Shown in pieces: positions 18,063 to 29,274 of a stretch of 64,000 nucleotides of DNA; positions within the stretch are counted from its first letter, which is position 1; each line of letters starts with the position of its first letter. A program made the translations under genes and the position numbers. The notes beneath the pieces were generated by a model. The model was not told the DNA's origin and ran no database searches. It saw only the letters and a program-made list of their open reading frames with translations. The DNA is taken from NCBI RefSeq assembly GCF_002777965.1, contig NZ_NGVR01000030.1, positions 62,001 to 126,000 of the forward strand, read 5' to 3'. This stretch comes from Proteus columbae. GTDB lineage: Bacteria > Pseudomonadota > Gammaproteobacteria > Enterobacterales > Enterobacteriaceae.

Positions 18063-18088
18063 CTTGAAACTTGCTTAACTATCCCCAC
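18063..18088 (+). promoter_or_regulatory. Sigma-32 heat-shock promoter of htpG
   Basis: CTTGAAA at 18063-18069 and CCCCAC at 18083-18088, separated by 13 bp, match the RpoH promoter consensus (CTTGAAA, 13-14 bp, CCCCAT). The -10 ends 51 nt before the htpG start. Confidence 0.9.
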
Positions 18089-18139
18089 TTTTTATTCATA
18101 TTGATTTTTTTCGCCAAATTAGGATTAATTGAGGTAAAA

Positions 18140-20023
18140 ATGAGTATGAAAGGTCAGGAAACAAGAGGATTTCAGTCAGAAGTTAAACAACTTCTTCAAT
18201 TAATGATCCATTCTCTTTACTCCAATAAAGAAATTTTCCTTCGCGAATTGATTTCGAACGCATCAGATGCGGCTGATAAATTGCGTTTCCGTGCATTATC
18301 GGATGCAGCGCTTTATGAAAATAACGGCGAGTTGCATGTGCGCATTTCCACTGATAAAGAAGCTCGTACTCTGACTATCAGTGATAATGGTATTGGTATG
18401 ACGCGTGATGAAGTCATTGATAATCTCGGGACTATCGCAAAATCAGGTACAAAATCCTTCTTAGAATCTATCGGACAAGATCAAGCTAAAGATAGCCAAT
18501 TAATTGGTCAGTTTGGTGTTGGATTCTATTCTGCGTTTATCGTTGCAGATAAAGTGACAGTACGCACTCGGGCAGCTGGTGAAAGCGCAGATAAAGGTGT
18601 TTTTTGGGAGTCTGAAGGCGAAGGTGATTACACCGTTGCTGATATTGAAAAAGCTGATCGTGGTACTGAAATTACACTTCATTTACGTGAAGGTGAAGAT
18701 GAGTATTTAGATGATTGGCGTCTGCGTAGCATTATTAGTAAATATTCCGACCATATTTCTTTGCCTGTTGAAATTGAAACGAAAAATGAAGAAGACGGCA
18801 CAGTGACATGGGAAAAAATTAATAAAGCGCAAGCACTGTGGACTCGTAACAAAGCAGAAGTGAGTGATGAAGAGTATAAAGAGTTTTATAAACATATCTC
18901 TCATGATTTTGCAGATCCATTAAGCTGGGTACATAACCGTGTAGAAGGTAAGCAAGAGTACACAAGTTTATTATATGTGCCTTCAAAAGCGCCTTGGGAT
19001 TTATGGAATCGAGAACAACGTCATGGTTTAAAACTGTATGTTCAGCGCGTCTTTATTATGGATGAAGCTGAGCAGTTTATGCCTAATTACCTTCGTTTTA
19101 TCCGTGGGTTAGTGGATTCTAATGATTTACCGTTAAACGTTTCTCGTGAAATTTTACAAGATAGCTCTGTTACACGTAATTTACGCAGTGCATTAACTAA
19201 GCGTGCATTACAGATGTTACAAAAACTGGCAGAAAATAAGCCGGAAGAGTATCAAGCATTCTGGAAAGAGTTTGGTTTAGTCTTAAAAGAAGGCCCAGCA
19301 GAAGACTCATCTAACATTGAAACTATTGCTAAATTACTACGTTTTGCATCAACGCATAATGATAGTGATGCTCAAACTGTTTCACTGGAAGATTACGTTA
19401 GCCGTATGGTCGAAGGCCAAGAAAAAATCTATTACATCACTGCTGATAGCTATGCTGCTGCGAAAAATAGCCCTCATTTAGAGCTGTTCCGCAAAAAAGG
19501 TATCGAAGTACTGCTGTTATCTGATCGTATAGATGAGTGGATGATGAATTACCTGACTGAGTTTGATGGCAAATCATTCCAGTCTGTCAGTAAAGCTGAT
19601 GAATCTCTTGATAAACTTGCTGATGAAGAGAAGCAGGCTGAGCAAGAAGAAACAGATAAACAATTAGCACCTTTTGTTGAACGTATTAAAGCCTTGCTAG
19701 GGGATAAAGTTAAAGATGTGAAATTAACACATCGTTTAACAGATACTCCTGCAATTGTGACAACCAGTGCTGATGAAATGACAACACAAATGGCCAAATT
19801 GTTTGCAGCCGCTGGACAAGAAGTGCCAGAAGTGAAATACAACTTTGAATTGAACCCAAATCACCCATTAGTGAAGCAAACTGCAGAACTAACGGATGAA
19901 GCACTATTTGCAGATTGGGTTAATTTATTACTGGATCAGGCTTTATTTGCTGAAAGAGGCTCTTTAGAGGATCCAAACCAGTTTATTCGCTTAGTGAATC
20001 AACTTTTAGTTCAAAAAGCGTAA
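18140..20023 (+). CDS. htpG: Molecular chaperone HtpG (bacterial Hsp90)
   Basis: The 627-aa protein has the N-terminal GHKL ATPase domain ([45 protein letters not shown]), the Hsp90 middle domain (NVSREILQ) and the C-terminal dimer domain. It acts as a cytosolic dimeric ATP-dependent chaperone. ATG 18140 with GAGG upstream gives the usual [15 protein letters not shown] start; the frame upstream to 18071 overlaps the heat-shock promoter and is not coding. Expression is driven by the sigma-32 promoter noted here, and a terminator follows. Confidence 0.97.
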   Translation: MSMKGQETRGFQSEVKQLLQLMIHSLYSNKEIFLRELISNASDAADKLRFRALSDAALYENNGELHVRISTDKEARTLTISDNGIGMTRDEVIDNLGTIAKSGTKSFLESIGQDQAKDSQLIGQFGVGFYSAFIVADKVTVRTRAAGESADKGVFWESEGEGDYTVADIEKADRGTEITLHLREGEDEYLDDWRLRSIISKYSDHISLPVEIETKNEEDGTVTWEKINKAQALWTRNKAEVSDEEYKEFYKHISHDFADPLSWVHNRVEGKQEYTSLLYVPSKAPWDLWNREQRHGLKLYVQRVFIMDEAEQFMPNYLRFIRGLVDSNDLPLNVSREILQDSSVTRNLRSALTKRALQMLQKLAENKPEEYQAFWKEFGLVLKEGPAEDSSNIETIAKLLRFASTHNDSDAQTVSLEDYVSRMVEGQEKIYYITADSYAAAKNSPHLELFRKKGIEVLLLSDRIDEWMMNYLTEFDGKSFQSVSKADESLDKLADEEKQAEQEETDKQLAPFVERIKALLGDKVKDVKLTHRLTDTPAIVTTSADEMTTQMAKLFAAAGQEVPEVKYNFELNPNHPLVKQTAELTDEALFADWVNLLLDQALFAERGSLEDPNQFIRLVNQLLVQKA

Positions 20024-20045
20024 CTGTTTTCGTTTTCAAACATTT

Positions 20046-20086
20046 AAACCACGTTTCTTTGAAAAGAGAGCGTGGTTTTTTCTTTT
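20046..20086 (+). terminator. htpG terminator
   Basis: AAACCACG (20046-20053) pairs with CGTGGTTT (20071-20078) and is followed by a T-rich run interrupted by one C, 23 nt after the htpG stop. Confidence 0.8.
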
Positions 20087-20178
20087 TCGATAAAAAATAA
20101 AATGCAATCGCTACCGTGATTTCTTGAGCGATGACCTCACAAAATGGTATGGTAATGCGTTTTCGAGTTTAAATATAA

Positions 20179-20850
<672 letters not shown>

Positions 20851-20868
20851 TTCGTCATTGTGATGACT

Positions 20869-20896
20869 AATCCCGGTTGAGCCGGGATTTTTTTTA
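20869..20896 (+). terminator. adk terminator
   Basis: AATCCCGG (20869-20876)/CCGGGATT (20882-20889) stem with a 5-nt loop and an eight-T run: a strong rho-independent terminator. Confidence 0.92.
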
Positions 20897-21019
20897 TCTT
20901 AAAAATAATAAGATGAGATAAAAAGCGCGATCCAATAAATTGACAAGCACAATCTATTATTTTCCTTTATTCTTCTACTCTTTGGTTATCCTAATAAAAT
21001 AACTCTAAGGAGTCATAGT

Positions 21020-22000
21020 ATGAATGATGCTAAGTATGGTGTTCTTTTGGTTAATCTAGGCACACCTGATGCGCCGACAACGGGAGCTGTTCGACGTTAT
21101 TTGGCACAATTTCTTAGCGATCCTCGTGTTGTTGATGTTTCTCCTTTGATTTGGAAACCAATATTACAAGGGGCTATATTACCGTTTCGTTCACCTAAAG
21201 TGGCTAAGTTGTATCAACAGATTTGGATGGATGAGGGGTCGCCACTTTTAGTTTATAGTCGAGCGCAACAACGCGCAGTTGCTCAGCGATTACCCAATAT
21301 CCCCGTGGAGCTAGGGATGTGTTATGGCAATCCATCACTAAATGAAGGAATTGAAAAGCTATTACAACAAGGTGTTGAGAATATTATTTTGTTACCACTT
21401 TATCCTCAATACTCTTGCTCTACTTCTGCGGCGGTGTTTGATGGTGTCAGTCGAATTTTTAAAGAGATGCGTACAATGCCTTCTCTTCACTTTATTCGTA
21501 GTTATCCTACTCATCCACTTTATATCAAAGCACTTGTCACCTCTATTGAGAAAAGCTTTCAGCAATATGGCAAACCCAATCGTTTAATTCTCTCTTTCCA
21601 TGGTATTCCTGAGCGTTTTATCAAAACGGGTGATATTTATTACGATGAGTGTTGTCTCACAACAGAAAAACTAAAAGAGCAATTAGAAGAGCAGCTAGGT
21701 TATCCTAAAGAACAAGTCATGTTGACATTTCAATCACGCTTTGGCCGTGAACCTTGGCTATCGCCTTATACAGATAAAACGATGGAAAAGCTGGGAAGTG
21801 AAGGGATTGAACATGTGCAGGTTGTATGCCCGGGATTTTCATCTGATTGTTTGGAAACATTAGAAGAAATTAATGAACAGAACCGAGAGTTCTTTATTCA
21901 TGGTGGCGGTAAACAGTATGAATACATTCCGGCATTAAATGATGATCCTGAGCATATTGACTTGCTAGAAGCGATGATCCGAGAGGTATGCAAAAAATAA
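21020..22000 (+). CDS. hemH: Ferrochelatase
   Basis: The 326-aa protein belongs to the HemH family: [15 protein letters not shown] at the N-terminus, the active-site histidine in [11 protein letters not shown] near residue 195, and the glutamate-bearing [17 protein letters not shown] segment. It inserts Fe2+ into protoporphyrin IX at the inner membrane, the last step of haem synthesis. AAGGAGT provides the ribosome site. In E. coli aes lies between hemH and gsk; here a Wzz-type gene occupies that slot. Confidence 0.96.
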   Translation: MNDAKYGVLLVNLGTPDAPTTGAVRRYLAQFLSDPRVVDVSPLIWKPILQGAILPFRSPKVAKLYQQIWMDEGSPLLVYSRAQQRAVAQRLPNIPVELGMCYGNPSLNEGIEKLLQQGVENIILLPLYPQYSCSTSAAVFDGVSRIFKEMRTMPSLHFIRSYPTHPLYIKALVTSIEKSFQQYGKPNRLILSFHGIPERFIKTGDIYYDECCLTTEKLKEQLEEQLGYPKEQVMLTFQSRFGREPWLSPYTDKTMEKLGSEGIEHVQVVCPGFSSDCLETLEEINEQNREFFIHGGGKQYEYIPALNDDPEHIDLLEAMIREVCKK

Positions 22001-22163
22001 TTACTGAATTCGATAAATAAAATTATCGGATTTGATGATATATTAATTTGATCATATTTCAGTTATATATAAACTTATCTTTTCTCATTTTTTAAGTATT
22101 TTAGTGTGAACCACTAAAAATGCTGATAAACGGACACTGCATTACATAAATTTAGGCAGGAAA

Positions 22164-23282
22164 ATGAATAGTAAGCTTTCAAAACCACAATCTTCAGAAA
22201 TTGATAAAGGACAGTTTGACGATTTCTATCTAAAACAGAATGATGAAATCGATCTTTTTGAATTGTTTTCTGTTATTTATAAATCAAAATTTGTCATTAT
22301 TGGTATCACGTTATTATTTGCTATCGTTGGCTTTACTGTTGCAAGCTTTTTACCACAAAAATGGACGAGCCAAGCTGCAATTACCAAGCCAATGCTTGAT
22401 GAAATGAAGCAATTAAGAGCAACATTGACTGAGCTTAGCTTAGTGGATGTTGATACAGGTGTGAATGGTTCATCTGTTTATCAAAAATTTATCAATAACT
22501 ATAACTCTCGTGTTTTACGTGAAGAATATTTGATAAGTACGGATTATTACAAAAGCTTGCTAGCTAAAATGGAAAATCCAACGCCTCTGGATAAGCGTAA
22601 ACTAATTGAATCAATCGTCACCAAAGATATTAATTTAAAAGCTTCAGATGATAAAAAGAGTGAAGATGAGTTTAGTGGTGAGATTAATCTAAGCTTTACA
22701 GCACCAACCTCAGAAGAGGCTTATGATTTACTTTCTGGTTATATTCGTTTTATTTCCACCAAAGTGCGTATGGAAGTGAAAGACGAAATTGATGACCAAA
22801 TTGAGCGTAAATTAAGTTTTGCTCAAAAAGCCTATGAAATGGATTTAGAACGTATTGCCAATGCACGTAATGTAAATGTGCAACGTTTAAAATATGCGTT
22901 AGAAATTGCTAATGCGGCTGGAGTGAAAAAACCTATTTCAAGTGAAGGCGCACAAATTAAAGATGATCCTGATTACTCTATTGCTATGGGTTCTGATGCA
23001 TTAAGTAGTAAATTAGCGATTACTGAAGCTATCACTGATCCAACAACAGTGAGCACGGATCTGAAAAACCGCTTATATAATATGAAACAGTTAGAAAAAG
23101 TGAAATTAGATGAGCTTCAATTTGTACCGTTCAAATATATGTTGAAGCCTTACGAACCGACTAAAAAAGATGCACCTAAACGCGCTCTGATTTTAGTTGG
23201 TGCTGCTTTTGTTGGTTTCATTCTGTCTGTTATGGGTGTTTTACTGAGCTATATGGCAAGAAGCCGTCGTAAAACCGCATAA
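22164..23282 (+). CDS. wzz: Wzz/FepE-type O-antigen chain-length determinant
   Basis: The 372-aa polysaccharide co-polymerase has an acidic cytoplasmic N-terminus, a first membrane helix near residues 46-68, a long periplasmic coiled region and a second helix near 340-362 preceded by the proline-rich segment FKYMLKPYEPTKKDAPKR. Such proteins oligomerise and set the length of O-antigen made by Wzy. The gene stands alone between hemH and gsk, away from an O-antigen cluster, as FepE-type copies often do. Wzz versus FepE cannot be separated here. Confidence 0.8.
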   Translation: MNSKLSKPQSSEIDKGQFDDFYLKQNDEIDLFELFSVIYKSKFVIIGITLLFAIVGFTVASFLPQKWTSQAAITKPMLDEMKQLRATLTELSLVDVDTGVNGSSVYQKFINNYNSRVLREEYLISTDYYKSLLAKMENPTPLDKRKLIESIVTKDINLKASDDKKSEDEFSGEINLSFTAPTSEEAYDLLSGYIRFISTKVRMEVKDEIDDQIERKLSFAQKAYEMDLERIANARNVNVQRLKYALEIANAAGVKKPISSEGAQIKDDPDYSIAMGSDALSSKLAITEAITDPTTVSTDLKNRLYNMKQLEKVKLDELQFVPFKYMLKPYEPTKKDAPKRALILVGAAFVGFILSVMGVLLSYMARSRRKTA

Positions 23283-23297
23283 AAATATCTTTAAATA

Positions 23298-23323
23298 AGT
23301 AGGTGTACTGACGTACACCTACT
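23298..23323 (+). terminator. Hairpin after wzz
   Basis: An 11-bp perfect stem AGTAGGTGTAC/GTACACCTACT with a TGAC loop starts 16 nt after the wzz stop. There is no U-run, so termination is uncertain; it may stabilise the 3' end. Confidence 0.5.
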
Positions 23324-23385
23324 GCCTCTCCCATAATATTGTGTTAACATTGCGCATCTTTTTTAGCTGTGTAGCATCGTTCACA

Positions 23386-24696
23386 ATGAAATTCCCTGGC
23401 AAACGAAAATCCAAACACTATTTTCCCGTTAGTTTACGAGATCCTCTATTACAACCCATCATCAATATGACGGAGAGCGAATCCTCTCGCGCTTATATCG
23501 TGGGTATTGACCAAACATTGGTTGATATTGAAGCGAAAGTTGATGAAGAGTTTATTAACCGCTATAACTTGAGTCAGGGACATTCTCTTGTTATTGAAGA
23601 TGATGTTGCAGAGGCACTTTATCGTGAATTAACAGACAATAATCTGATAACACACGAATTTGCTGGTGGCACTATCGGAAATACGCTACATAACTACTCT
23701 GTATTGGCTGACGACCGCTCTGTGTTATTAGGTACTATGTGTAATAACATTCAGATTGGCAGCTATGCTTACCGTTATTTATGTAATACTTCCAGTCGTA
23801 CTGATCTTAATTACCTCCAAGGTGTTGATGGTGCCATTGGGCGTTGTTTTACGCTGATCACGGAAAATGGAGAACGTACATTTGCTATTAGTCCGGGGCA
23901 AATGAATCAACTTAAACCTGAAAGTATTCCAGAAGAAGTGATTGCTGAAGCTTCCGCATTGGTATTAACGGCTTACTTAGTTCGCTGTAAACCGGGCGAA
24001 CCGATGCCGTTAGCAACCATGAAAGCGATTGAGTATGCGAAAAAATATGATGTGCCTGTCGTTCTCACACTTGGTACAAAATATGTTATTGCAGACGATC
24101 CACAATGGTGGCGTGATTTCTTAAAAGAGCACGTTTCTGTTGTAGCCATGAATGAAGATGAAGCTTTTGAATTAACTGGACACGCTGATCCTCTGTTGGC
24201 TTCCGATGTTGCTTTAGAATGGGTTGATTTAGTGCTTTGTACTGCGGGACCTGCTGGGCTTTATATGGGGGGGTATACAGAACACAGCTTTAAGCGCCAA
24301 ACCACACATCCTTTATTACCGGGTGCTATTGCTGAATTTAATCGTTATGAATTTAGTCGTGCAATGCGTCGTAAAGATTGTGACGAGCCTGAGAAAGTCT
24401 ATTCTCATATAGAACCTTATATGGGTGGTCCTGAAAAAATCATGAATACAAATGGTGCGGGTGATGCAGCCTTATCGGCATTACTGCATGACATTACAGC
24501 AAATAGCTATCATCGTATTAATGTGCCAAATTCAAGTAAGCACCCTCGGACTTATTTAACTTATTCATCATTAGCGCAAGTGTGTAAATATGCTAATCGA
24601 GTGAGTTATCAAGTGTTGAGCCAGCATTCTCCACGCTTAACGCGCGGTTTACCTGAAAAAGAAGACAGCTTGGAAGAAGCTTATTGGGAACGTTAA
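23386..24696 (+). CDS. gsk: Inosine/guanosine kinase
   Basis: The 436-aa PfkB-family nucleoside kinase starts MKFPGKRKSKHYFPV, nearly identical to E. coli Gsk, and has the catalytic NTNGAGDAALSALLH segment near residue 362. It salvages inosine and guanosine to IMP and GMP. The ATG at 23386 matches the family; a GTG-initiated extension to 23341 is not supported. The ribosome site is weak. It lies next to ybaL as in E. coli. Confidence 0.95.
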   Translation: MKFPGKRKSKHYFPVSLRDPLLQPIINMTESESSRAYIVGIDQTLVDIEAKVDEEFINRYNLSQGHSLVIEDDVAEALYRELTDNNLITHEFAGGTIGNTLHNYSVLADDRSVLLGTMCNNIQIGSYAYRYLCNTSSRTDLNYLQGVDGAIGRCFTLITENGERTFAISPGQMNQLKPESIPEEVIAEASALVLTAYLVRCKPGEPMPLATMKAIEYAKKYDVPVVLTLGTKYVIADDPQWWRDFLKEHVSVVAMNEDEAFELTGHADPLLASDVALEWVDLVLCTAGPAGLYMGGYTEHSFKRQTTHPLLPGAIAEFNRYEFSRAMRRKDCDEPEKVYSHIEPYMGGPEKIMNTNGAGDAALSALLHDITANSYHRINVPNSSKHPRTYLTYSSLAQVCKYANRVSYQVLSQHSPRLTRGLPEKEDSLEEAYWER

Positions 24697-24739
24697 GTTT
24701 GTATTGTTTCTAAGTCTGGTTTTATCAGTGTGAAATAAA

Positions 24740-24770
24740 AAAACCTATCAACATTTATTGATAGGTTTTT
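24740..24770. terminator. Bidirectional terminator between gsk and ybaL
   Basis: AAAACCTATCAA (24740-24751)/TTGATAGGTTTT (24758-24769) forms a 12-bp stem flanked by A- and T-runs, serving both convergent genes. Confidence 0.88.
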
Positions 24771-24817
24771 TATTGACTTAAATTTTGTAGATTTAAGCGA
24801 TCACTTGTATTTTATTA

Positions 24818-26575
24818 TTACGTTGCACTAGGTGTAATGATTTGTTGACCATTTTCAGGTGTATCATCAATCGCACAACCAAACTCAACTTCTTTAATTA
24901 GCATATCCGCCATTGCAGATGCTGTTTGATCTTCATCGATAATGACGTGATTTGCGCCTTTTTCAAGGATAAAAGAAGCTTCTTCATCATAGTTAGCACG
25001 CACGATAATATCGTCAAAATGAGCACGAACAATGATATTTAAATCAGGGTTCATACTTCTTGCCGTTTCAGCGATATCTGCTGCTTCATAACCATTAGGT
25101 ATCGTCAGTAATAAAGATTTAGCGCAATCAATACGGGCTAAAGCAAGTGACTCTTTGGTCGATGCATTACCTAGTACTGTATTTAAACTTTTCTCTTTTA
25201 ATTCAGCGAATTTATTACGGCTATTTTCGATAATAACTAGTGGAATAGATTGAGCTAATAATTTTTCAGTAAGCATGCTTCCTGCTCGTCCATAACCGAC
25301 GATAATGGCGTGACCACAAATATCAACAGGGACAGGCATCTCTTCTTCTAGCTCTTCTTGTTGTAGCTGTTCCACTTCTTCTTTAGTTTCTGTTTTTGCC
25401 AGATAACGGTCTAATAAAGAGAACAGAACTGGGTTTAGCATAATTGAGACTAAAGCACCGGCTAAAACAAGATTACGTGCATCTGGTTCTAAAACGTTTA
25501 GCGCCACACCTAAACCAGCAAGAATAAAGGCAAACTCACCAATTTGAGCAAGACTTGCTGAAATGGTTAAGGCGGTGCGTCTGGAATGTCCAAACATTCG
25601 TACAAGGACTAATGCAGCGGCTGATTTACCAATAATAATGATAGCCAGCGTTGCTAAGATACCCAACGGATGCTCAATTAATACCATTGGATCAAATAAC
25701 ATGCCGACAGACACAAAGAACAGAACAGCAAAGGCATCACGTAATGGTAAAGTATCTTGAGCCGCTCTATGGCTTAATTCAGACTCATTAAGCACCATAC
25801 CTGCAAAGAATGCTCCTAATGCGAAGGATGCATCAAATAAGGTTACAGCGCCATAAGCGATGCCTAAAGCAAGGGCGAGTACACTCAGTGTAAATAGTTC
25901 ACGAGAGCCCGTTGCTGCGGTTTTAGCCAAAATCCAAGGAATAAGCTTACGACCAACAATCATCATAATTAAGATAAAGGCCACCACTTTACCAATTGTG
26001 ATACCTAAATTGATCATGAGTTGAGAAATATTAGTTTGATCGCTACTTTCCAGCATATTGGCAATAGCTGGGAGTAGTACAAGGGCTAATACCATTGCTA
26101 AGTCTTCAACAATCAGCCAACCAATAGCAATTTGACCTCGTTGGCTATCAATCAGACCTCTTTCTTCAAGTGCTCGTAAAAGAACTACGGTACTTGCTGT
26201 TGATAGACACAAACCGAATACAATGCCACTAAATAAACCCCAGCCAAAAAATGCTGATAGTCCCAATCCTAATAGTGTTGCTACTGCAATTTGAGCAATA
26301 GCACCCGGAATAGCGATGGCTTTTACTGCCATTAGATCTTTTAACGAAAAGTGTAAACCTACACCAAACATTAGCAGAATAACGCCAATTTCAGCGAGTT
26401 CAGGGGCGAGAGAAGTATCAGCAACAAAGCCGGGAGTAAACGGACCAGCGAGTACACCCGCAGCAAGATATCCTACTAAAGGTGAGATTTTTAGCCGTTG
26501 AGCGATCATGCCTAAAATGTAAGCAAGTGCTAACCCACCAACAATGGTGGTAATGAGGGGTGTTGAATGCGGCAT
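24818..26575 (-). CDS. ybaL: Kef-family monovalent cation:proton antiporter YbaL
   Basis: The 585-aa protein has an N-terminal CPA2 exchanger domain with about 12 helices (through residue 390), an acidic linker rich in E and Q, and a C-terminal RCK/TrkA-N nucleotide-binding domain (GYGRAGSMLTEKLL). Sequence and length match E. coli YbaL. I start at ATG 26575, which has AGGAG nearby; a TTG at 26578 is also in frame but less likely. The final segment differs from E. coli. Inner-membrane cation/proton exchange is inferred from the family; the physiological ion is not established. Confidence 0.93.
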   Translation of the reverse strand: MPHSTPLITTIVGGLALAYILGMIAQRLKISPLVGYLAAGVLAGPFTPGFVADTSLAPELAEIGVILLMFGVGLHFSLKDLMAVKAIAIPGAIAQIAVATLLGLGLSAFFGWGLFSGIVFGLCLSTASTVVLLRALEERGLIDSQRGQIAIGWLIVEDLAMVLALVLLPAIANMLESSDQTNISQLMINLGITIGKVVAFILIMMIVGRKLIPWILAKTAATGSRELFTLSVLALALGIAYGAVTLFDASFALGAFFAGMVLNESELSHRAAQDTLPLRDAFAVLFFVSVGMLFDPMVLIEHPLGILATLAIIIIGKSAAALVLVRMFGHSRRTALTISASLAQIGEFAFILAGLGVALNVLEPDARNLVLAGALVSIMLNPVLFSLLDRYLAKTETKEEVEQLQQEELEEEMPVPVDICGHAIIVGYGRAGSMLTEKLLAQSIPLVIIENSRNKFAELKEKSLNTVLGNASTKESLALARIDCAKSLLLTIPNGYEAADIAETARSMNPDLNIIVRAHFDDIIVRANYDEEASFILEKGANHVIIDEDQTASAMADMLIKEVEFGCAIDDTPENGQQIITPSAT

Positions 26576-27488
26576 CAATTCTCCTTCTTTTTATAAAACT
26601 ACATGTATCGGGGGGCGAGTAATATAGCAGGCTGATAGTTTAACGTATTCATGCAATAAATTCGCTAAAAATTATCGATTATTTATAAAAATAGCAAGTT
26701 GATTGAGTTTTTTGATGCAAATGCACTTTTTTATGTTATTTTAATCAGTCTTGCCTTTTAAAGTAAGAAGTACCTTGTTACTGGTTCATTTAGATAACAG
26801 GGGTAATTACAAGTTATTTGGTTTTATCTACCCCAATATTAGGAAGAAAAAGGGTGAAAACACCTAACAGTGGGAGATAAGCGCAAATATGATAGACATA
26901 TTCAATACTCTTCTGATCTGCAATATATCCTAAGACCGCAGCACCAATGCCACCCATCCCAAAAGCAAGTCCGAAGAAAAGCCCTGAAACCATACCAGTT
27001 TTACTCGAAACTCACTCTTGAGCATAAATTAAGATAGCAGAAAATGCTGAAGCCAAGATCATACCCATGAATATGGCTAATTGCTCTGTCCAATCTAGGG
27101 CAGTATAACGCGATAAGGTGTAACAAAAGAGACAACACTAGCGTTATGTATTCAATAGAAAGTATAGTCGTTATTGATGGAGATAAGGTAAGAATAGGGG
27201 AAGAAAATCACTGTAGTATTGATCAGTTTGATTTTTTGTCACTGTGTTATTGTTAATCAATTATTTCTATTTTCATTGGTCTAGTTTACATCTATTTGGA
27301 GTTGAGTGCTTTTGTGAGAAATAGAGTTTGATTCATGTCTCAAAAAAACTATTGGATCAATGAAATAATAAAAAAATTATATAACCTACATCATAAAATA
27401 CAGCAAAAGTATTTAACTTCTGTCTTCTTTTTCTACTGTAGAACCATGGCAGAACCTTCTCAATAAATAATATACATGGGGATATACC
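26576..27488. other. Intergenic region with fsr remnant and ushA promoter
   Basis: The 913 bp between the divergent ybaL and ushA genes hold an fsr pseudogene (26814-27119) and otherwise AT-rich sequence in which the promoters of ybaL (near 26600-26760) and ushA (near 27300-27480) must lie. No further open frame is credible. Confidence 0.6.
26814..27119 (-). pseudogene. fsr: fsr remnant (fosmidomycin resistance MFS transporter, C-terminal quarter)
   Basis: Read on the minus strand this stretch encodes about 100 codons that fit the C-terminus of Fsr, including IFMGMILASAFSAILIYAQE, then an in-frame TGA (27012-27014), then VSSKTGMVSGLFFGLAFGMG and GIGAAVLGYIADQKS, ending in TLFLP and a natural stop at 26814. 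E. coli has fsr at this place (ybaL-fsr-ushA). The first three quarters are missing and upstream sequence is unrecognisable, so the gene is dead through a large 5' loss plus a nonsense codon. Confidence 0.9.
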
Positions 27489-29153
27489 ATGAGCTTATCT
27501 TTTAAATTATCAGCATGCGCATTGACGGTTTCTTTAGCGATGGCGCCTGCGATGTCTCAGGCATGGGAAAAGGATAAAACCTACGAAATTACCATTTTGC
27601 ATACCAATGATCACCATGGCCATTTCTGGCATAACGATCGTGGCGAATATGGTTTAGCTGCACAAAAAACGGTTGTTGATAATATTCGTGATGAAGTAGC
27701 TAAAAAAGGCGGTAGCGTACTGCTGTTATCAGGTGGCGATATCAATACCGGTGTACCAGAATCTGATTTACAAGATGCAGAGCCTGATTTTAAAGGTATG
27801 AATCTTGTGGGTTATGATGCAATGGCACTTGGTAACCATGAATTCGACAATCCATTAGAGGTTTTACGTCAACAAGAGAAATGGGCAACATTCCCATTCT
27901 TATCTGCAAATATTTATCAAAAAAGTACGGGTGAGCGTTTATTCAAGCCTTACACCATTTTTGATAAACAAGGCGTAAAAATTGCAGTATTAGGCTTAAC
28001 GACTGATGATACTGTGCGCATTGGTAACCCAGCAAACTTCCCTGATACTGAATTCCGTAAACCTTCTGATGAAGCTAAAAAAGTTGTAGAAGAACTGCGT
28101 ACAACGGAAAAACCAGACATTATTATCGCAGCAACTCATATGGGTCACTATGATAATGGTAATCACGGCTCTAACGCGCCGGGTGATGTGGAAATGGCGC
28201 GTGCATTACCAAAAGGCTACCTTGATATGATTGTGGGTGGTCACTCACAAGATCCTGTTTGTATGTCTCAAGAGAATAAAGACTACAAACAAGCTGATTA
28301 TGTGCCAGGAACACCTTGTGCACCAGATAACCAAAATGGTACATGGATTGTTCAGGCTCATGAATGGGGCAAATATGTTGGTCGTGCAGACTTCGAATTC
28401 CGTAATGGCGAGTTCACGTTAAAACATTACCAATTAATCCCAATCAACTTAAATCAGAAAGTGAAGAAAGACGACGGTACAACTGAACTTGTTTACTATA
28501 CAAAAGAAATTCCTCATAACCCTGAAATGATGAAACTGCTGACACCTTACCAAGAAAAAGGTGGCGAGCAACTGAATGTTAAAGTGGGTGAGGTTGTTGG
28601 TAAATTAGAAGGTGATCGTAGTAAAGTTCGTTTTGTTCAAACCAATATGGCGCGTCTATTATTATCAGCGCAAGCTGAACGTGCAAATGCAGACTTTGCC
28701 ATTATGAGCGGTGGTGGTGTTCGTGATTCTATTGAATCTGGTGATATCACTTACAAAGATGTTCTGAAAGTTCAGCCATTCGCCAACGAACTGGTTTATG
28801 TTGATTTTAAAGGTGAAGAAGTCGAGCCTTATTTGTCAGCTGTTGCGTGCATGAAAGTAGACTCTGGTGCTTATGCACAATTCTACAATGTTAGTTTAAC
28901 AGTAGATGCAGACTGTAAAGTTAGCGATGTTAAAATTGCAGGCAAGCCATTAGATAAAACGAAGTCTTACCGTATGGCGACACTAAACTTTAACGGCATT
29001 GGTGGTGATGGTTATCCTAAGATTGATACTCATCCTGCGTATGTAAATACAGGTTTTGTTGATGCTGAAGTATTAAAAGGTTATATCGAATCACACTCTC
29101 CATTGAAAGCTGATGATTTCGAACCTAAAGGCGAAATTGTTTACAAAAAATAA
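27489..29153 (+). CDS. ushA: Periplasmic UDP-sugar hydrolase/5'-nucleotidase
   Basis: The 554-aa protein has a signal peptide (residues 1-25, ending MSQAWEKDK) and the dinuclear metallophosphatase motifs ILHTNDHHGHFW, GGDINTG, GNHEFDNP and a later HSQDP. The C-terminal domain contains the nucleotide-binding part with GGVRDSI and NFNGIGGDGYP. It hydrolyses UDP-sugars and nucleotides in the periplasm for nucleoside scavenging. GGGGATATACC gives the ribosome site. The fsr remnant lies upstream. Confidence 0.95.
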   Translation: MSLSFKLSACALTVSLAMAPAMSQAWEKDKTYEITILHTNDHHGHFWHNDRGEYGLAAQKTVVDNIRDEVAKKGGSVLLLSGGDINTGVPESDLQDAEPDFKGMNLVGYDAMALGNHEFDNPLEVLRQQEKWATFPFLSANIYQKSTGERLFKPYTIFDKQGVKIAVLGLTTDDTVRIGNPANFPDTEFRKPSDEAKKVVEELRTTEKPDIIIAATHMGHYDNGNHGSNAPGDVEMARALPKGYLDMIVGGHSQDPVCMSQENKDYKQADYVPGTPCAPDNQNGTWIVQAHEWGKYVGRADFEFRNGEFTLKHYQLIPINLNQKVKKDDGTTELVYYTKEIPHNPEMMKLLTPYQEKGGEQLNVKVGEVVGKLEGDRSKVRFVQTNMARLLLSAQAERANADFAIMSGGGVRDSIESGDITYKDVLKVQPFANELVYVDFKGEEVEPYLSAVACMKVDSGAYAQFYNVSLTVDADCKVSDVKIAGKPLDKTKSYRMATLNFNGIGGDGYPKIDTHPAYVNTGFVDAEVLKGYIESHSPLKADDFEPKGEIVYKK

Positions 29154-29179
29154 ATCTTACCAGTAATGCTTATATAGAC

Positions 29180-29206
29180 AAAAGGCGACATCTAATGTCG
29201 CCTTTT
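29180..29206. terminator. Terminator after ushA
   Basis: AAAAGGCGACA (29180-29190)/TGTCGCCTTTT (29196-29206): 11-bp stem, 5-nt loop, with short A and T tracts on both sides. Confidence 0.85.
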
Positions 29207-29274
29207 ATTTGGGGTCTAAATCACGTTAATTTCTTATTTTGAGGATTAGCCTTAAAATAAAAAATCATTAATGA

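Noticed and set aside
18071-18139. 23-residue N-terminal extension of HtpG
   Set aside because: It overlaps the sigma-32 -10 element and is not in the protein family.
26814-27119. fsr stub as a functional short gene
   Set aside because: An internal TGA and loss of about three quarters of the protein rule out a working transporter.
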